A stretch of 64,000 nucleotides of DNA, from assembly GCF_001937195.1 (NCBI RefSeq), contig NZ_MSDO01000004.1, positions 156,686 through 220,685 of the forward strand, given 5' to 3'. The position numbers and the translations under genes were made by a program. Source of the stretch: Salinicola socius (lineage in GTDB: Bacteria > Pseudomonadota > Gammaproteobacteria > Pseudomonadales > Halomonadaceae). Position 1 is the stretch's first letter. Every line of letters begins with the position of its first letter. The notes beneath the pieces are model-generated. The model had not been told where the DNA came from, made no database searches, and saw nothing but the letters and a program-made list of their open reading frames with translations. Below are positions 18,573-28,667 of this stretch, one piece after another.

Positions 18573-19763
18573 TCAGTCGACGACGGCGGCGATCGCCTTG
18601 GCCACGTAGGGCAGGTTCTCGCTGGTGAATCCGGCGACGTTGGCGCGGCCGGAACCCACCATATAGATGCTGAACTCGTCCCGCAGCCGCTTCACCTGGG
18701 CCGTGGATAGCCCGGTGTAGGAGAACATGCCGCGCTGCTCTGCCACATGGGCAAAACGCTGATCCAGTCCGTAGGGTTTGAGCGAGTCGACCAGGTCACG
18801 ACGCAGCGTATTGATGCGATCGCACATCTCGGTCAGTTCGCTTTTCCACAGTTGGGTCAGCTCCTCGGATTCGAGAATGTCGACCACGATCGCCGCCCCG
18901 TGCGAGGGAGGCGTGGAGTAGTTCTCGCGGGCGACGATCGCCATCTGCGAGCGCACGTTCTCCATCTGCTCCGCGGTCCTGGCAATCACGATCAGGCAGC
19001 CGGTCCGCTCGCGGTAGAGACCGAAGTTCTTCGAGCAGGAGCTGGTGATCAGCATCTCGTCGAGGTTCTCGGCCAGCAGGCGGGCACCGAAAGCGTCGAC
19101 GTCCAGCCCGTCGCCGAAGCCCTGATAGGCGAAGTCGACCAGCGGCAACAGCTCGCGCTCCTGGACCACCGCCAGCACCTGGCGCCACTGGTCCTGATTG
19201 AGATCGAAGCCTGACGGGTTGTGGCAGCACGCATGCAGCAGCACCACGTCACCGTGAGGGATCTGCTTGAGCGCGGCCAGCATGCCGTCGAAATCGAGGC
19301 GATTGTCGCCATCGACGTACGGATAACGCTGAATCGGAATCTCGGCACCTTCGAAGATACCGATATGATTGGGCCAGGTCGGGTTGGAAAGCCACACGCT
19401 CTTGCCCGGCAGCTGGGTGCGGATGAAATCCGCGGCCAGACGCAGCGCACCGGTGCCGCCCGGTGACTGGGTGGCACTGGCGCGATTGGCGGCCAGCACC
19501 GGCGAGCCTGCCCCCAGCACCAGCGGCAGGATCGCCTTGCCGTAGCGCGGATCGCCATGAGAGCCGATGTAGCTCTTGGTCTGTTCGCTTTCCAGCAGGC
19601 GCGCCTCGGCTTGTTTCACGGCGCGCATGATCGGGGTATGGCCATTCGGATCCCGGTAGACGCCGACGCCAAGGTCGACCTTCTGCGGGTTGGCATCCTG
19701 ATTGTAAGCTTCGATCAGCCCGAGGATGGCGTCCCCGGGGACACGCTCGATCTTCTCAAACAT
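18573..19763 (-). CDS. phhC: Aromatic amino acid aminotransferase
   Basis: The 396-residue class I aminotransferase has the TyrB/AspC pattern: [26 protein letters not shown], and the PLP lysine at about residue 245 in [13 protein letters not shown]. It transfers the amino group of tyrosine, phenylalanine or aspartate to 2-oxoglutarate. The upstream overlapping phhB points to the phenylalanine/tyrosine catabolic role known for PhhC in Pseudomonas. The TyrB name is the alternative. The start is ATG 19763, with GGAG upstream. No phhA lies in the window. Confidence 0.88.
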   Translation of the reverse strand: MFEKIERVPGDAILGLIEAYNQDANPQKVDLGVGVYRDPNGHTPIMRAVKQAEARLLESEQTKSYIGSHGDPRYGKAILPLVLGAGSPVLAANRASATQSPGGTGALRLAADFIRTQLPGKSVWLSNPTWPNHIGIFEGAEIPIQRYPYVDGDNRLDFDGMLAALKQIPHGDVVLLHACCHNPSGFDLNQDQWRQVLAVVQERELLPLVDFAYQGFGDGLDVDAFGARLLAENLDEMLITSSCSKNFGLYRERTGCLIVIARTAEQMENVRSQMAIVARENYSTPPSHGAAIVVDILESEELTQLWKSELTEMCDRINTLRRDLVDSLKPYGLDQRFAHVAEQRGMFSYTGLSTAQVKRLRDEFSIYMVGSGRANVAGFTSENLPYVAKAIAAVVD

Positions 19764-20119
19764 CGGTCTTCTCCAGCATAGGAGTGCGCTACCTCGTCGG
19801 TTCTGGCGGCCATGATGAAATCATTGCGATGCAGGCCCCTGATCTTGTGCGTCCACCAGGTCACTGTGGTCTTGCCCCATTCGGTGGTGAGCGCCGGATG
19901 ATGGCCTTGCGACTCGGCAAGTTCACCCACCCGGTTGGTAAAGCTCAGAGCCTGCGCAAAATCGCGAAACGTGAAGCTTCGCTGCAACTGCATGATGCCA
20001 TCGTGCTCCAGGATCTGCCACTGGGGCAGTTCCGGCAGCAACTTATCGATCTCTATCGGTGTCAACGTCGCTGCACCCGCGTCACAGGCGGTGCACGGCT
20101 GTTCGGCGAGCGTCGTCAT
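19715..20119 (-). CDS. phhB: Pterin-4a-carbinolamine dehydratase
   Basis: PhhB dehydrates 4a-hydroxytetrahydrobiopterin, recycling the pterin cofactor of phenylalanine hydroxylase. The family motif is clear: [19 protein letters not shown], then [19 protein letters not shown] 20119 has AGGGAGA upstream. An earlier in-frame ATG is less well supported. The 134-residue product exceeds the usual length near 118, because the frame runs 49 bases into phhC. The added tail (about 17 residues) looks non-conserved. Confidence 0.92.
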   Translation of the reverse strand: MTTLAEQPCTACDAGAATLTPIEIDKLLPELPQWQILEHDGIMQLQRSFTFRDFAQALSFTNRVGELAESQGHHPALTTEWGKTTVTWWTHKIRGLHRNDFIMAARTDEVAHSYAGEDRCLRRSSVSPGTPSSG

Positions 20120-20185
20120 GGTCGAATCTCCCTGCGGGAACGGCAAGCGTCATGCGGCTTCGTCATGGGGAAGCCGCAAGAAATG

Positions 20186-21172
20186 TCATTCGAACCCGAC
20201 GACGTCGTGCGGCACGTAGGGCGCTTCCAGTTGTTCGACTTCGTCTGCCGTCAGCGCGATATCCAGCGCACCCAGCGCCTGATCCAGGTGGTGCGATTTG
20301 CTGGCGCCGACGATCGGTGCGGTGATGCCGGGTTTCTGCAGCACCCAGGCCAGCGCGATCTGGGCGGGCGAGACCTGGCGGGATTCGGCAACCTGCTGCA
20401 GCGCTTCGATGACCGCTGCGTCACGCTCGAGCCCCAGTTTCCAGTTGCGCATCTGCTCGTCGCTCCTGGCGCGAGTCGTGCTGCCTTCGCTGCCCACCGC
20501 CTTGCTGCCGGCGAGAATGCCGCGGCCCAACGGGCTCCAGGGGATCACGCCCACGCCCTGATCCAGGCACTGGGGGATCATCTCGCGTTCTTCCTCGCGA
20601 TAGATCAGGTTGACCATCGGCTGCATGGTCGCGAACTTCGTCCAGCCATTGCGCTCGGCAACGTGCTGCGCCTTGGCGAATTGCCAGGCATGCATGCTGG
20701 AAGCGCCGATGTAGCGTGCCTTGCCGGCTTTGACCACTTCGTGGAGCGCTTCCATGGTCTCTTCGATCGGCGTGTCGTAATCCCAGCGGTGGGTCTGGTA
20801 CAGATCGACGTAATCCATGCCCAGTCGCTCCAGCGACGCGTCGATGGCGTGGTGGATGTGCTTGCGCGACAAGCCGCGCTCGTTGGGAGACTTGTTGCCG
20901 GTGGGGTTGTAGACCTTGGTCGCCAGCACCACCTCTTCCCGGCGTGCGAAGTCCTTGAGCGCCTTGCCGACGACACGCTCCGATTCGCCATCGGAATACA
21001 TGTCGGCGGTGTCGAAAAAGTTGATCCCGGCATCCAGTGCCTGCTGGATGAAAGGGCGGCTCCCGGCATCGTCCAGCACCCAGTCGCGCCACTGTGGCGT
21101 GCCGTAGGTCATGGTGCCGAGACAGAGTGGAGAAACCTTGAGGCCGGTACGGCCGAGACGACGATATTCCAT
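20186..21172 (-). CDS. Aldo/keto reductase (YajO/AKR11-13-like)
   Basis: The 328-residue reductase begins MEYRRLGRTGLKVSPLCLG. Its tetrad residues are in FFDTADMYSDGESE (Asp, Tyr), VVLATKVYNP (Lys) and LYQTHRWDYDTP (His). The NADPH-binding end is PIVGASKSHHLDQAL. This matches the longer AKR group containing YajO and voltage-channel beta-like proteins, whose natural substrates are mostly unknown. ATG 21172 follows GGGAG. It lies 66 bp upstream of phhB on the same strand and could be cotranscribed, but a metabolic link is not evident. The frame remains open far upstream, antisense to mksF. Confidence 0.9.
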   Translation of the reverse strand: MEYRRLGRTGLKVSPLCLGTMTYGTPQWRDWVLDDAGSRPFIQQALDAGINFFDTADMYSDGESERVVGKALKDFARREEVVLATKVYNPTGNKSPNERGLSRKHIHHAIDASLERLGMDYVDLYQTHRWDYDTPIEETMEALHEVVKAGKARYIGASSMHAWQFAKAQHVAERNGWTKFATMQPMVNLIYREEEREMIPQCLDQGVGVIPWSPLGRGILAGSKAVGSEGSTTRARSDEQMRNWKLGLERDAAVIEALQQVAESRQVSPAQIALAWVLQKPGITAPIVGASKSHHLDQALGALDIALTADEVEQLEAPYVPHDVVGFE

Positions 21173-21286
21173 GATGTGCTCCCGATGAATTCCGAGTGAA
21201 GGGACTTCCACACCATAGCAGGCATCGACGACACCGTGACGTGACGAGATCGTTACGCGGATCGTCATGACCCGACCGGCCATCCT

Positions 21287-21295
21287 TGGCATAAT
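21287..21295 (+). promoter_or_regulatory. Candidate extended -10 of the condensin operon
   Basis: TGGCATAAT fits an extended -10 (TGn plus CATAAT), about 40 bp before the first condensin gene. No good -35 is visible 17 bp upstream, which is acceptable for the extended type. Confidence 0.4.
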
Positions 21296-21334
21296 GCTGC
21301 GCTTTCTCTTCGTTGTTCCCCGTCTGGAGTCGAC

Positions 21335-22795
21335 ATGACCGCCTGGAACAAGCTGCTGGTCGCGACGTCGCGGCTGCTGGATCTGCATGACAGCGCCCAC
21401 GAGCCGGGTTCGCCCTTCGTTCAGGTAACGCAGGAGCAGCGCCGCGGCCTGCGTGACGGCTACTGGCTCGATCTGGGCTGCCTGCTGCTCGATTATCTGC
21501 TGGAGGTCGATTTCGCCACCAACAGCGCGTTCGTTACCCAGCGTCGCTGTCTTTCGCACCTGCGCGGGGACTATCCCGACCTCCCGGCCGATGATCTGAG
21601 CTTCGTCATCAACCTGCTCGCGACACCCAGCGAAATTCACTATCGCGAATGGCGGGCGAGTCCCGGCGACGCGGGGGAACCCGATGGCGACGAAACGTCG
21701 CCGGGCGTGCGCAGCGGGCGCAGCGGGCGCAGTACCAAGCGCACGGCGCTGATCGAGAAGCAGGGCCAGACCGGCCAGGTGCGCCTCACCCCGAGCGGTC
21801 GCCAGGCGGTGACGCTGGCGAGCCAGGTCGAGGACCTGCTCTATTCCGAATACGATGCGGCCAAGGTCATCGCGGCGCTTTCCCGCGGCGATTACGCCCG
21901 CGTGCCGGATATCACCCAGCAGATCCTGATGGCGATCCGCGCGTTGACCCAGGAGCTGCGACGAGTCCGCGAGAACCCGACCCACGAAGGCAAGCTGGCC
22001 GCGCTGCTGGATAACGAGCGCCACTACCACAACGCCCTGAGCACCATTCAGGGCACCCTGCTGAGCGCGCGTTCGCAGCTCTCGACACCGGCGCTGATCG
22101 CCAACTTCGATAGCTGGGCCGAGCGGCAGGAAGAGGAGTGGGATCTGCGCATGCTCTCCGCCACCATCGGGCGCGTGTTGAACGCCATCGAGAACCTGTC
22201 GCGGCGACTCTCCGAGCTGCTGTCGGACATCGCCGAAGGCCGAATCCAGTCGATGGGGGTGATCGACTTCGCCGGGCTGGCGCATCGGTTGCTCATCACC
22301 CCGCCGCCCGGACGTCTGCAGGACGCGGTGGTCGCGCGGATGATGCCGCTGGGCTCTCGCGTGGCGATGCCGCGCGTCGAGACGCTGCTGCCGCTGGTGG
22401 AGACCCGGCGTGCCGAGCGCAGCGGTGCGGCGCTGGTGTTCGACGAGGCCAGCGACAGGCCCAACGCCGATCCGTTGCTGGCGCGCTATCTCAAGGCGCG
22501 CGGCCCGGCCCTTCGCCAGCGACTGCGCCAGGCGCCGCTGTCGTTGCCCGATGCGCTCAGCGAAGGCTGGCACCACTTCGAGGCGGGTTCGGACGGGGCG
22601 AGCGCCGAGACCCTGGACTGCCTGCCCCAGCTTCTCAACACCTTCGTCGATACCCAACTGCTCGACGACCACCTGAGCGTCGGCATCGACGACACCCCAT
22701 TCGTGATCGAGTTGCCCGATGGACGTTGCATCGAGGGCGCCGTCACGCCGTCGCTGCGCCTGCGTGAGACGGCAACAGAAGAACAGGAAGTCTGA
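21335..22795 (+). CDS. mksF: MukF/MksF-like kleisin subunit of a condensin
   Basis: The 486-residue protein is the first of three tightly packed genes. An N-terminal winged-helix-like region (about 1-175) is interrupted by a short Ser/Gly/Arg linker near residues 115-135. Long helices follow (about 180-310, AALLDNERHYHNALSTIQG). The C-terminal part, about 320-486, is compact. This order resembles MukF and MksF kleisins, which bridge the SMC heads. Assignment rests on gene order, sizes and architecture, with no diagnostic motif. ATG 21335 has GGAG six bases upstream. Confidence 0.65.
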   Translation: MTAWNKLLVATSRLLDLHDSAHEPGSPFVQVTQEQRRGLRDGYWLDLGCLLLDYLLEVDFATNSAFVTQRRCLSHLRGDYPDLPADDLSFVINLLATPSEIHYREWRASPGDAGEPDGDETSPGVRSGRSGRSTKRTALIEKQGQTGQVRLTPSGRQAVTLASQVEDLLYSEYDAAKVIAALSRGDYARVPDITQQILMAIRALTQELRRVRENPTHEGKLAALLDNERHYHNALSTIQGTLLSARSQLSTPALIANFDSWAERQEEEWDLRMLSATIGRVLNAIENLSRRLSELLSDIAEGRIQSMGVIDFAGLAHRLLITPPPGRLQDAVVARMMPLGSRVAMPRVETLLPLVETRRAERSGAALVFDEASDRPNADPLLARYLKARGPALRQRLRQAPLSLPDALSEGWHHFEAGSDGASAETLDCLPQLLNTFVDTQLLDDHLSVGIDDTPFVIELPDGRCIEGAVTPSLRLRETATEEQEV

Positions 22796-22798
22796 TTT

Positions 22799-23716
22799 AT
22801 GAACATGATGGAAATGGGCGAAGTCGTCGCCTACCTGCTGCGCTACCGCACCGCCGAACGTGTCCCCAGTGGCGGTCGCAAACGCCGCTCGGCGAGAGAA
22901 GGACAGCTCTCCGAGCGTGACGTCTGCGCACTGATCGACGACGCCCAGGAGAGCGAGCGCGAGGCGCTGCGAGACTTCCTCGCCGGGCAAGGGCTGCGCC
23001 TCAAGGCCTTCGAGTCCGGCGACTATCCCGGCATCGCGCCGGGATCTCGCTTCTTCGCGCTACTGCCGGATCCTGAGCTCGAACAGCCGCCGCTCTACAC
23101 CCGCGAGCCGGTGTTCGAGGCGCTCAAGCTGCGCCAGGAGAGTCGGGCCGAACTGGCGCTGTGGTATCTGCAACTGTGGCTGTTGCTGCACACGCTGATC
23201 TACACCCGGCTGAACCGGGCGCTGTCCGATGTCAGTCGCTACCAGGAGGCCACGTTCGCCACCCGCGAACTGGTCGAGCTGGTGCGGGAACAGCTGGAAA
23301 CGCTGCGTGGCCTGGGCGACCGCGCGCCTCAGAATAGCCGCGTGCTGCTCGATGAGCGGGGCGAGGACATTCCCCGCCGAGTCAAGGCGTTCATCGACCT
23401 ACTGATGCGTGCCGGCCATCTCGAGGCCGTCCGCGAGGCCGCCGACGAGGATGTCTGGCAGCAGACCCTGCTGGGGGCGCTGGAAGCCGAGCAGATCGGG
23501 GTCAACCATCTGACGCATCTGATCGAACTGACCGCCGGCGAATCCGAAACTAGCCTGGACGAGGCGGGCGAGATTGCCGTGGCGGCGGACGATGTCGCGG
23601 AAGGCAGCGATGCCGCCGGCGAGGACGATCCGGACGTCGCCGACATGTTCGACACCTCGACGGACGAGAACACCGACCGACCGACGACCCAGAATGCCGA
23701 GGGGGATCGCCGGTGA
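22799..23716 (+). CDS. mksE: MukE/MksE-like accessory subunit of a condensin
   Basis: The 305-residue protein starts MNMMEMGEVVAYLLRYRTAE, three bases after the kleisin stop. It is helical, with winged-helix-like character to about residue 110. A well-packed middle (LWYLQLWLLLHTLIY) follows, then a strongly acidic tail from about residue 245 (many Asp/Glu). MukE/MksE proteins bind the kleisin and modulate DNA loading. This one is longer than MukE (234) mainly because of the acidic tail. The stop overlaps the GTG of the SMC gene. Confidence 0.65.
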   Translation: MNMMEMGEVVAYLLRYRTAERVPSGGRKRRSAREGQLSERDVCALIDDAQESEREALRDFLAGQGLRLKAFESGDYPGIAPGSRFFALLPDPELEQPPLYTREPVFEALKLRQESRAELALWYLQLWLLLHTLIYTRLNRALSDVSRYQEATFATRELVELVREQLETLRGLGDRAPQNSRVLLDERGEDIPRRVKAFIDLLMRAGHLEAVREAADEDVWQQTLLGALEAEQIGVNHLTHLIELTAGESETSLDEAGEIAVAADDVAEGSDAAGEDDPDVADMFDTSTDENTDRPTTQNAEGDRR

Positions 23717-26700
23717 GCGTCATCAACCGTATCGAAATCGCCAATCTGCTCAACAAGCACGGTGATATCGCCTCGCCCTGGGAAGCCAAGATGCGCCATC
23801 TGCTGCTCGATCTGCGCGGGCAGTCGAGCGCGATCAGCATGGAGAACGGCTTCGGCAAGACCACCATGGCCGAAGCCCTGATCGGCATGCTCTCGCGAGA
23901 TCGCCAACTGCTGACCCGGACCCGGCGCAAGTGTTCGCCGTCCAAGGTCAACGGCGAAGGCCGCAGCTGGACGCATCTGCGCGTGGAATTCCGTGCCCAG
24001 GACAGCGCCAGCCAGCAGGACGACATGCTGGCGGTCGCTGGCGAAGAGGTCGCCGGCGAGACCTTCGTGTTCGGCATGTACGGCTACAGCGACGGCAGCG
24101 GTCTGGTGTTCTATCACTACCCGGGCAAGCTCGCCGACGTGCCGGTGCACCACATCACTCGCGACGGCAAGCTGGCGCTTTACGCCAATGCCGATTTCCA
24201 GAGCACGATGCGGGCCCAGGGCGTGACGCGTGCCCACAACCGCGAGGAGTGGCTGGAAGCGGTCGGCGTGCATATCTCTCGCCGCGAACTGGCGCAGATG
24301 GCGGCATTCCAGAAAGAGGGCGGCGCCGACAAGAGCCAGATCTTCAACGCCATCAAGCCGCGGGCCGGCGAGAAGGCCGATCAGGCGTTTTTCTACGAAG
24401 TGCTGGCCCCGCAGATACTCTCCGGAGCGACGCGCGGCGAGACCGACGAGGAAGAAGAGCTGATCGAGGACGTGATCCTCAACTCCGGCACGCGTATTAC
24501 CGAACTGCGACACCGGCTGGCGGAAGCCGCCAGCGATCAACAGCGCGCCGACGAGAAAGTCGAACGGCTGGCCACGCTGAACGAGGAGGGAGAAGGGCTG
24601 CTCGAGGCGCGCCGCCAACTGACCGCGCTCGACGCGTCGCTGCTCGAGGCCGAACGTCTGCTGGGCGGGCAGGCGCTGGCGCCACTGCCCGGTTTGCCCG
24701 GCGCCGATGGTGACGAGAAGGGTCGCGGGCTTGCCAAGGAGGTTGCCGACAGCGTGATCGGCTTCGCCTGGGTCACCGGCGATACCGAACGCCCACGGGT
24801 CTCGACCTGGCTGTTGGCGAAACTCTCGCGCCAGTCCGAACGCAATGTGCGTCTTGCGCTGTCCGAGCGCGGCGCGCGGGTCGACACGCATCGGCGCCTG
24901 ATTCATCTACCGGCGGCGGCCTGGGTCAGCGCCCGGGATATCGGTCATGTGTCGTTCGATCAGGCCCGCGCCTGGCTGGCGGATAGCCACGCGTTCCACG
25001 ACGATGCCGCGCGCTACCGGGCGCTCGGTGTGCTCGATGATGGTGCCGAGGCCTTCGAGGCGCTGGATGGCAACCGGTTCCGCGAAGAGGTGATCGCCGA
25101 TCGCGAGTATCGACGCTCGCTGCGCCTCGATGCCGAGCAGCTGGACGAGGAAGTCGAGCGTCTCGAGCAGGAGCGCGAACAGCTCGAATCACGCCAGCGC
25201 GACTTCATCGACAACCAGAGCGTCTACACCCAGGCGCTGGCGGAGGGGCTATTCACCGAAGCCGAGCTCGAAGCACCGGAAGCGACCCGAGAGGCGGCTC
25301 AGAGTCGGCTCGGTGAAGCACGCAAGGCGCATGCCGATCATCTCGGCCGCATGGGCGAGCTCAAGCAGCCCGCGCAGTGGTATGACGAATTTCTCCTCGA
25401 ACATCCCGATGCCTCGCCCGAGGAGCTGTTGGCGACCAAGGGCGAGCAGCAGGAGATGCTGGAGGCCCAGCTCGGCGACTGGGATGCCCAGGCCAGCACG
25501 CTGGAGCGTCAACGCGAAACGACCAGAGAAGCGCTGCAGGCACGCCGCGAGCAGCGTCAGCGCCTGGAGGGCGAGCTGGCACCCTTGGCCGCGGGACGCG
25601 ACGCGTGGCAAGCGTTTGCCGCACAGTGGCCCGAACATGCCGCGGTGGGCTTCTGGAGCGAGCGCAAGAGCGCGCTGGCCGAGCTGGAACAGGCGCTGGC
25701 CGAGGTCCGGCGGGCGCAGAATGATGCCAAGGCGCGCCTGGACCGACTGTCGCCGCTCAGGGATGCGGCCGAACGTTATCGTCACTGGCACGGCGAGGCG
25801 TCGCCGGTGCATCTGCGCGAAACGCTCTACCGCCAGTCCCGGGAAGCACAGGACCGTCTTCATCAGCTCACACAGCAGGGCCAGCAGCTCGAGGTGCTCG
25901 AGCAGGCATTGAGCGCATTTCGCGAGACCAGCGAGCAGCCGCCCTCGGCCTGGCTCAAAGACGCCAAACTGCGCTACCCGCGGCTGCTGCGGGAGCGCGA
26001 AACCCTGGCCGGGTCCATCGAGGCGCGAGAAGGCTATCTCGACAGCTTGAGTGGCGACCCGCTGGCCCGCCTGGCCTCCGAGGCCGAAGCCCAGCATTGG
26101 CTGGAGGCGCGCGAGATTGCCTTCCGGCCGTTGCATGAGGTGCTCGCCGCGCTCGAAGCCGACGATGAACAGCGTCGAGGCTGGCTGGCGCAGTCCGCCG
26201 GCCAGCTGTTTGCCCCCGTGGTCGAGGGCGAAGACGACGCCCGGGAGGCCTCGCAGTGCCTGGTCGATGCCGGCTGTGGCGTTCCGGTGCTAGAGGCCAA
26301 CCGACTGCGGGCGACACTGGCGCGGGGCGAGCTGCCGCTGGGGGCAGTGCAGGGCGTCGAGACGCTGGCGGTCAAGGCCGCGCTGGATCCCGCTTACCTC
26401 ACGGCCCTTCGCGAAGAGACCCAGCAGCGTCTTGCGGTGGACCGCGAACGCCAGCAGGCACTCCAGGAAGAGATCGAGCGTCTCGATCCTCACGGTGAGC
26501 GCTTCCGCCAAGCGCTGCAGGCGGACGAGGCGCTGACGCAGGAGGTCGAACTGCAGCTGGCGACGCTGGCGGAACAGCGCGAGAGCGCCGAAGCCGAGCG
26601 GGACGCGCTCGAGCCGCGCCTGGGCGAAGCCGCGATGAAGTCGATCGACGATTTTCAGCGCTTTCTCGAGGAGGGCGGCGAGCCGGCACTGCAGTCCGCT

Positions 26701-28641
26701 GCCGAGGCGGCACAGAGCGCCGCCGAGCGCGTCGAGTCGCTGAGTCCGCAGCGCGAGCAGGCCGCGCGTGAGCTGGAAACCCATGGCGAGCTCTGGCTGA
26801 GCGCCGAGCGATTTGCCACGGCTGGCGGTGTCGAACGGCTCGGGGAGATCGATGCCAGTCTCTCCGCGCTGGCGGAGGAGCTGGCCGAACATGACGAGCG
26901 CTTCGCCGAGATCCTGCTTCAAATCGAGGAATTGAACGCGCGTCGCGAGACGTGTCGCGATCAATTGCGTCATCTATTCGCCGACGGCGAGCGTGAACGA
27001 CTGCGGCGGCTGGCGGCTTTCGTTGCCGAAGGTGGACCGCACTTCATGCGCGATGCCGACGCTCGCGAGGCCGCACTGGCGGAGGCGCTGGCGCACGCCA
27101 GCCGGCGTGCCGATTTCGATTTCGACCGGATTCGGGCGTTTCTGCAGGTGCGAGACGATCAGGGCGGCAACCGTACGCTGGAGCGGGACATCGGTCGCCT
27201 GAAACAGTCGCTCAAGGAGATGCGTGAACGGCGCAAGGCCAGCGCTCGCGAGCAGAGCGAGCTCGAGAGCCGGCTGGCGCGCCATCAGCAGGCGTTGACG
27301 GTGGTCGACCAGTTGGCAGTGGCGTGGCTGGAGGTGCTGCGTCAATTGCCGGAGGGCTGGTTCGAGCGGGCCACGGCGGATGCGAAGGCTCGCTGGCCGG
27401 CGAGCGGCGAAGAAACCGCGCACCTCGATGCCGCGATGGACGAGTGGCGGCGCTGGGCGCTGGCCTCGCTCGATGGCGCCGGCGATACGCCAGGCAAGAA
27501 CAGGGACGCCGATGTCTTCGACCTGGAAGCTTTCGAGACCTGCCAGCAGACACTGCTCGATGGGCTTGGCAGTCTCAATCTGGGCGAGCGCGCGCGCAAT
27601 CGCGAGCGCCAGGCACGGGACGTGACGTCACGGGAAAAGGCGCTGGCGGATTCGCTGGAATCGGCCAGCGCCAGTCGGCTGTTCAACGAGACTGAACGGG
27701 CTCGGCTCGGTACGCTGGAAGGCGTCAGTCATGCCGCCCTGGAATCGCTTCGCGGCCTACACCGCCAACTGGGCGGCCAGCTCGACGAGCACCGTCAGCG
27801 CGTGGCGCGACTGCATGCCTCGCGGGAGCAGATCGAAGACACGCTGGTCGAGCGCCTCAGCTCGATCATCATCGATGCGGCCGGCAATCTGGAGATCCTC
27901 AAGCGGGTGGCAAAACGCACCAGCGACGGGGGGGCATACTTCGAGGTCAAGGCCGACCTGATCGCCGACGAGTCGGTGCGAGAGCTGATCCAGCAGCTGC
28001 TGGCGGATATCGATGCGCATCTCGCGGTGCAGCGACGCCGGCTCGAGCAGGCCAGCGACGGCAGTCAGCCCAAGGGAGGGCGCGACGATGAGTTGACCCG
28101 CCAGATCCGTCGACGCATCTACCGTGGCCTGTTCTGCGACGTCACCATCCGGCTCAAGCACGACGCGATTCGCCCGCACGGCCGACTGTTCTCGCTCAAC
28201 GAGGACATGTCGGAAGGTCAGCGCGAAGCCGTCTCGCTGATGTGGCTGGTGAAACTGTCCGAGTTCGCCATCGAGCGCGAGTTGCGGGAACTGCCCGGCA
28301 GCCACAAGCGCCGGGCGCGCGCCAGCCGCGAGAGCGTCATCCTGCTCGACGGCCTGTTCTCGAAGCTATCGCACCGGCGGTTGATCCAGGACTCGCTGGA
28401 ATCGCTGCGCAACACGCGCGGGCGTTTCCAGATGATCGGCCTGATCCACAACCCCAACTACGAGAACGATCCGAGCATATTCCCGACCTATCTGGTCGGC
28501 AGCGTGATCGGTGGCCAGCAGGGCCAAGGGGGGCATGTCATCGTACGCGAAGGGCAGGCCGTCGCGCCGGAAGAGACCGGCCGCGGTAGCGGGGAGGCGA
28601 GCCTGTTCGGCATTCACGTGACGCCCGCGCCGGTGGCGTGA
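23713..28641 (+). CDS. mksB: MukB/MksB-like SMC ATPase, 1642 residues, with atypical Walker motifs
   Basis: The N-terminal head has a P-loop at residues 42-51 (SMENGFGKTT). The invariant first glycine is Met, but NG-x-GK-T is kept. About 1100 residues of Glu/Gln/Arg-rich helix follow, forming coiled-coil arms with a globular interruption near 315-450 and a hinge candidate near 700-900. The C-terminal head carries a signature-like MSEGQR at about 1499-1504 and a Walker B VILLDGLFSKLS at 1542-1553. There Gly1547 replaces the catalytic Glu and the D-loop Asp is Ser. MukB is 1486 residues, and Wadjet JetC and Pseudomonas MksB are shorter. GTG start follows GGGGGA. No jetD/mksG nuclease gene follows. 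Confidence 0.75.
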   Translation: MSVINRIEIANLLNKHGDIASPWEAKMRHLLLDLRGQSSAISMENGFGKTTMAEALIGMLSRDRQLLTRTRRKCSPSKVNGEGRSWTHLRVEFRAQDSASQQDDMLAVAGEEVAGETFVFGMYGYSDGSGLVFYHYPGKLADVPVHHITRDGKLALYANADFQSTMRAQGVTRAHNREEWLEAVGVHISRRELAQMAAFQKEGGADKSQIFNAIKPRAGEKADQAFFYEVLAPQILSGATRGETDEEEELIEDVILNSGTRITELRHRLAEAASDQQRADEKVERLATLNEEGEGLLEARRQLTALDASLLEAERLLGGQALAPLPGLPGADGDEKGRGLAKEVADSVIGFAWVTGDTERPRVSTWLLAKLSRQSERNVRLALSERGARVDTHRRLIHLPAAAWVSARDIGHVSFDQARAWLADSHAFHDDAARYRALGVLDDGAEAFEALDGNRFREEVIADREYRRSLRLDAEQLDEEVERLEQEREQLESRQRDFIDNQSVYTQALAEGLFTEAELEAPEATREAAQSRLGEARKAHADHLGRMGELKQPAQWYDEFLLEHPDASPEELLATKGEQQEMLEAQLGDWDAQASTLERQRETTREALQARREQRQRLEGELAPLAAGRDAWQAFAAQWPEHAAVGFWSERKSALAELEQALAEVRRAQNDAKARLDRLSPLRDAAERYRHWHGEASPVHLRETLYRQSREAQDRLHQLTQQGQQLEVLEQALSAFRETSEQPPSAWLKDAKLRYPRLLRERETLAGSIEAREGYLDSLSGDPLARLASEAEAQHWLEAREIAFRPLHEVLAALEADDEQRRGWLAQSAGQLFAPVVEGEDDAREASQCLVDAGCGVPVLEANRLRATLARGELPLGAVQGVETLAVKAALDPAYLTALREETQQRLAVDRERQQALQEEIERLDPHGERFRQALQADEALTQEVELQLATLAEQRESAEAERDALEPRLGEAAMKSIDDFQRFLEEGGEPALQSAAEAAQSAAERVESLSPQREQAARELETHGELWLSAERFATAGGVERLGEIDASLSALAEELAEHDERFAEILLQIEELNARRETCRDQLRHLFADGERERLRRLAAFVAEGGPHFMRDADAREAALAEALAHASRRADFDFDRIRAFLQVRDDQGGNRTLERDIGRLKQSLKEMRERRKASAREQSELESRLARHQQALTVVDQLAVAWLEVLRQLPEGWFERATADAKARWPASGEETAHLDAAMDEWRRWALASLDGAGDTPGKNRDADVFDLEAFETCQQTLLDGLGSLNLGERARNRERQARDVTSREKALADSLESASASRLFNETERARLGTLEGVSHAALESLRGLHRQLGGQLDEHRQRVARLHASREQIEDTLVERLSSIIIDAAGNLEILKRVAKRTSDGGAYFEVKADLIADESVRELIQQLLADIDAHLAVQRRRLEQASDGSQPKGGRDDELTRQIRRRIYRGLFCDVTIRLKHDAIRPHGRLFSLNEDMSEGQREAVSLMWLVKLSEFAIERELRELPGSHKRRARASRESVILLDGLFSKLSHRRLIQDSLESLRNTRGRFQMIGLIHNPNYENDPSIFPTYLVGSVIGGQQGQGGHVIVREGQAVAPEETGRGSGEASLFGIHVTPAPVA

Positions 28642-28667
28642 GTCGGTGAAGGCGTGCGGCAACGAAG

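Noticed and set aside
19784..21199. A 471-codon plus-strand open frame
   Set aside because: Antisense to phhB and the aldo/keto reductase, both with clear motifs and ribosome sites.
20186..22990. A 934-codon open frame on the minus strand
   Set aside because: Only the last 328 codons (from ATG 21172) resemble a protein family. The rest is antisense to mksF, low in conserved features and explained by high GC.
21335..28641. Complete Wadjet (JetABCD) defence system
   Set aside because: No JetD nuclease gene is adjacent, and the SMC is far longer than JetC. An Mks/Muk-type condensin fits better.
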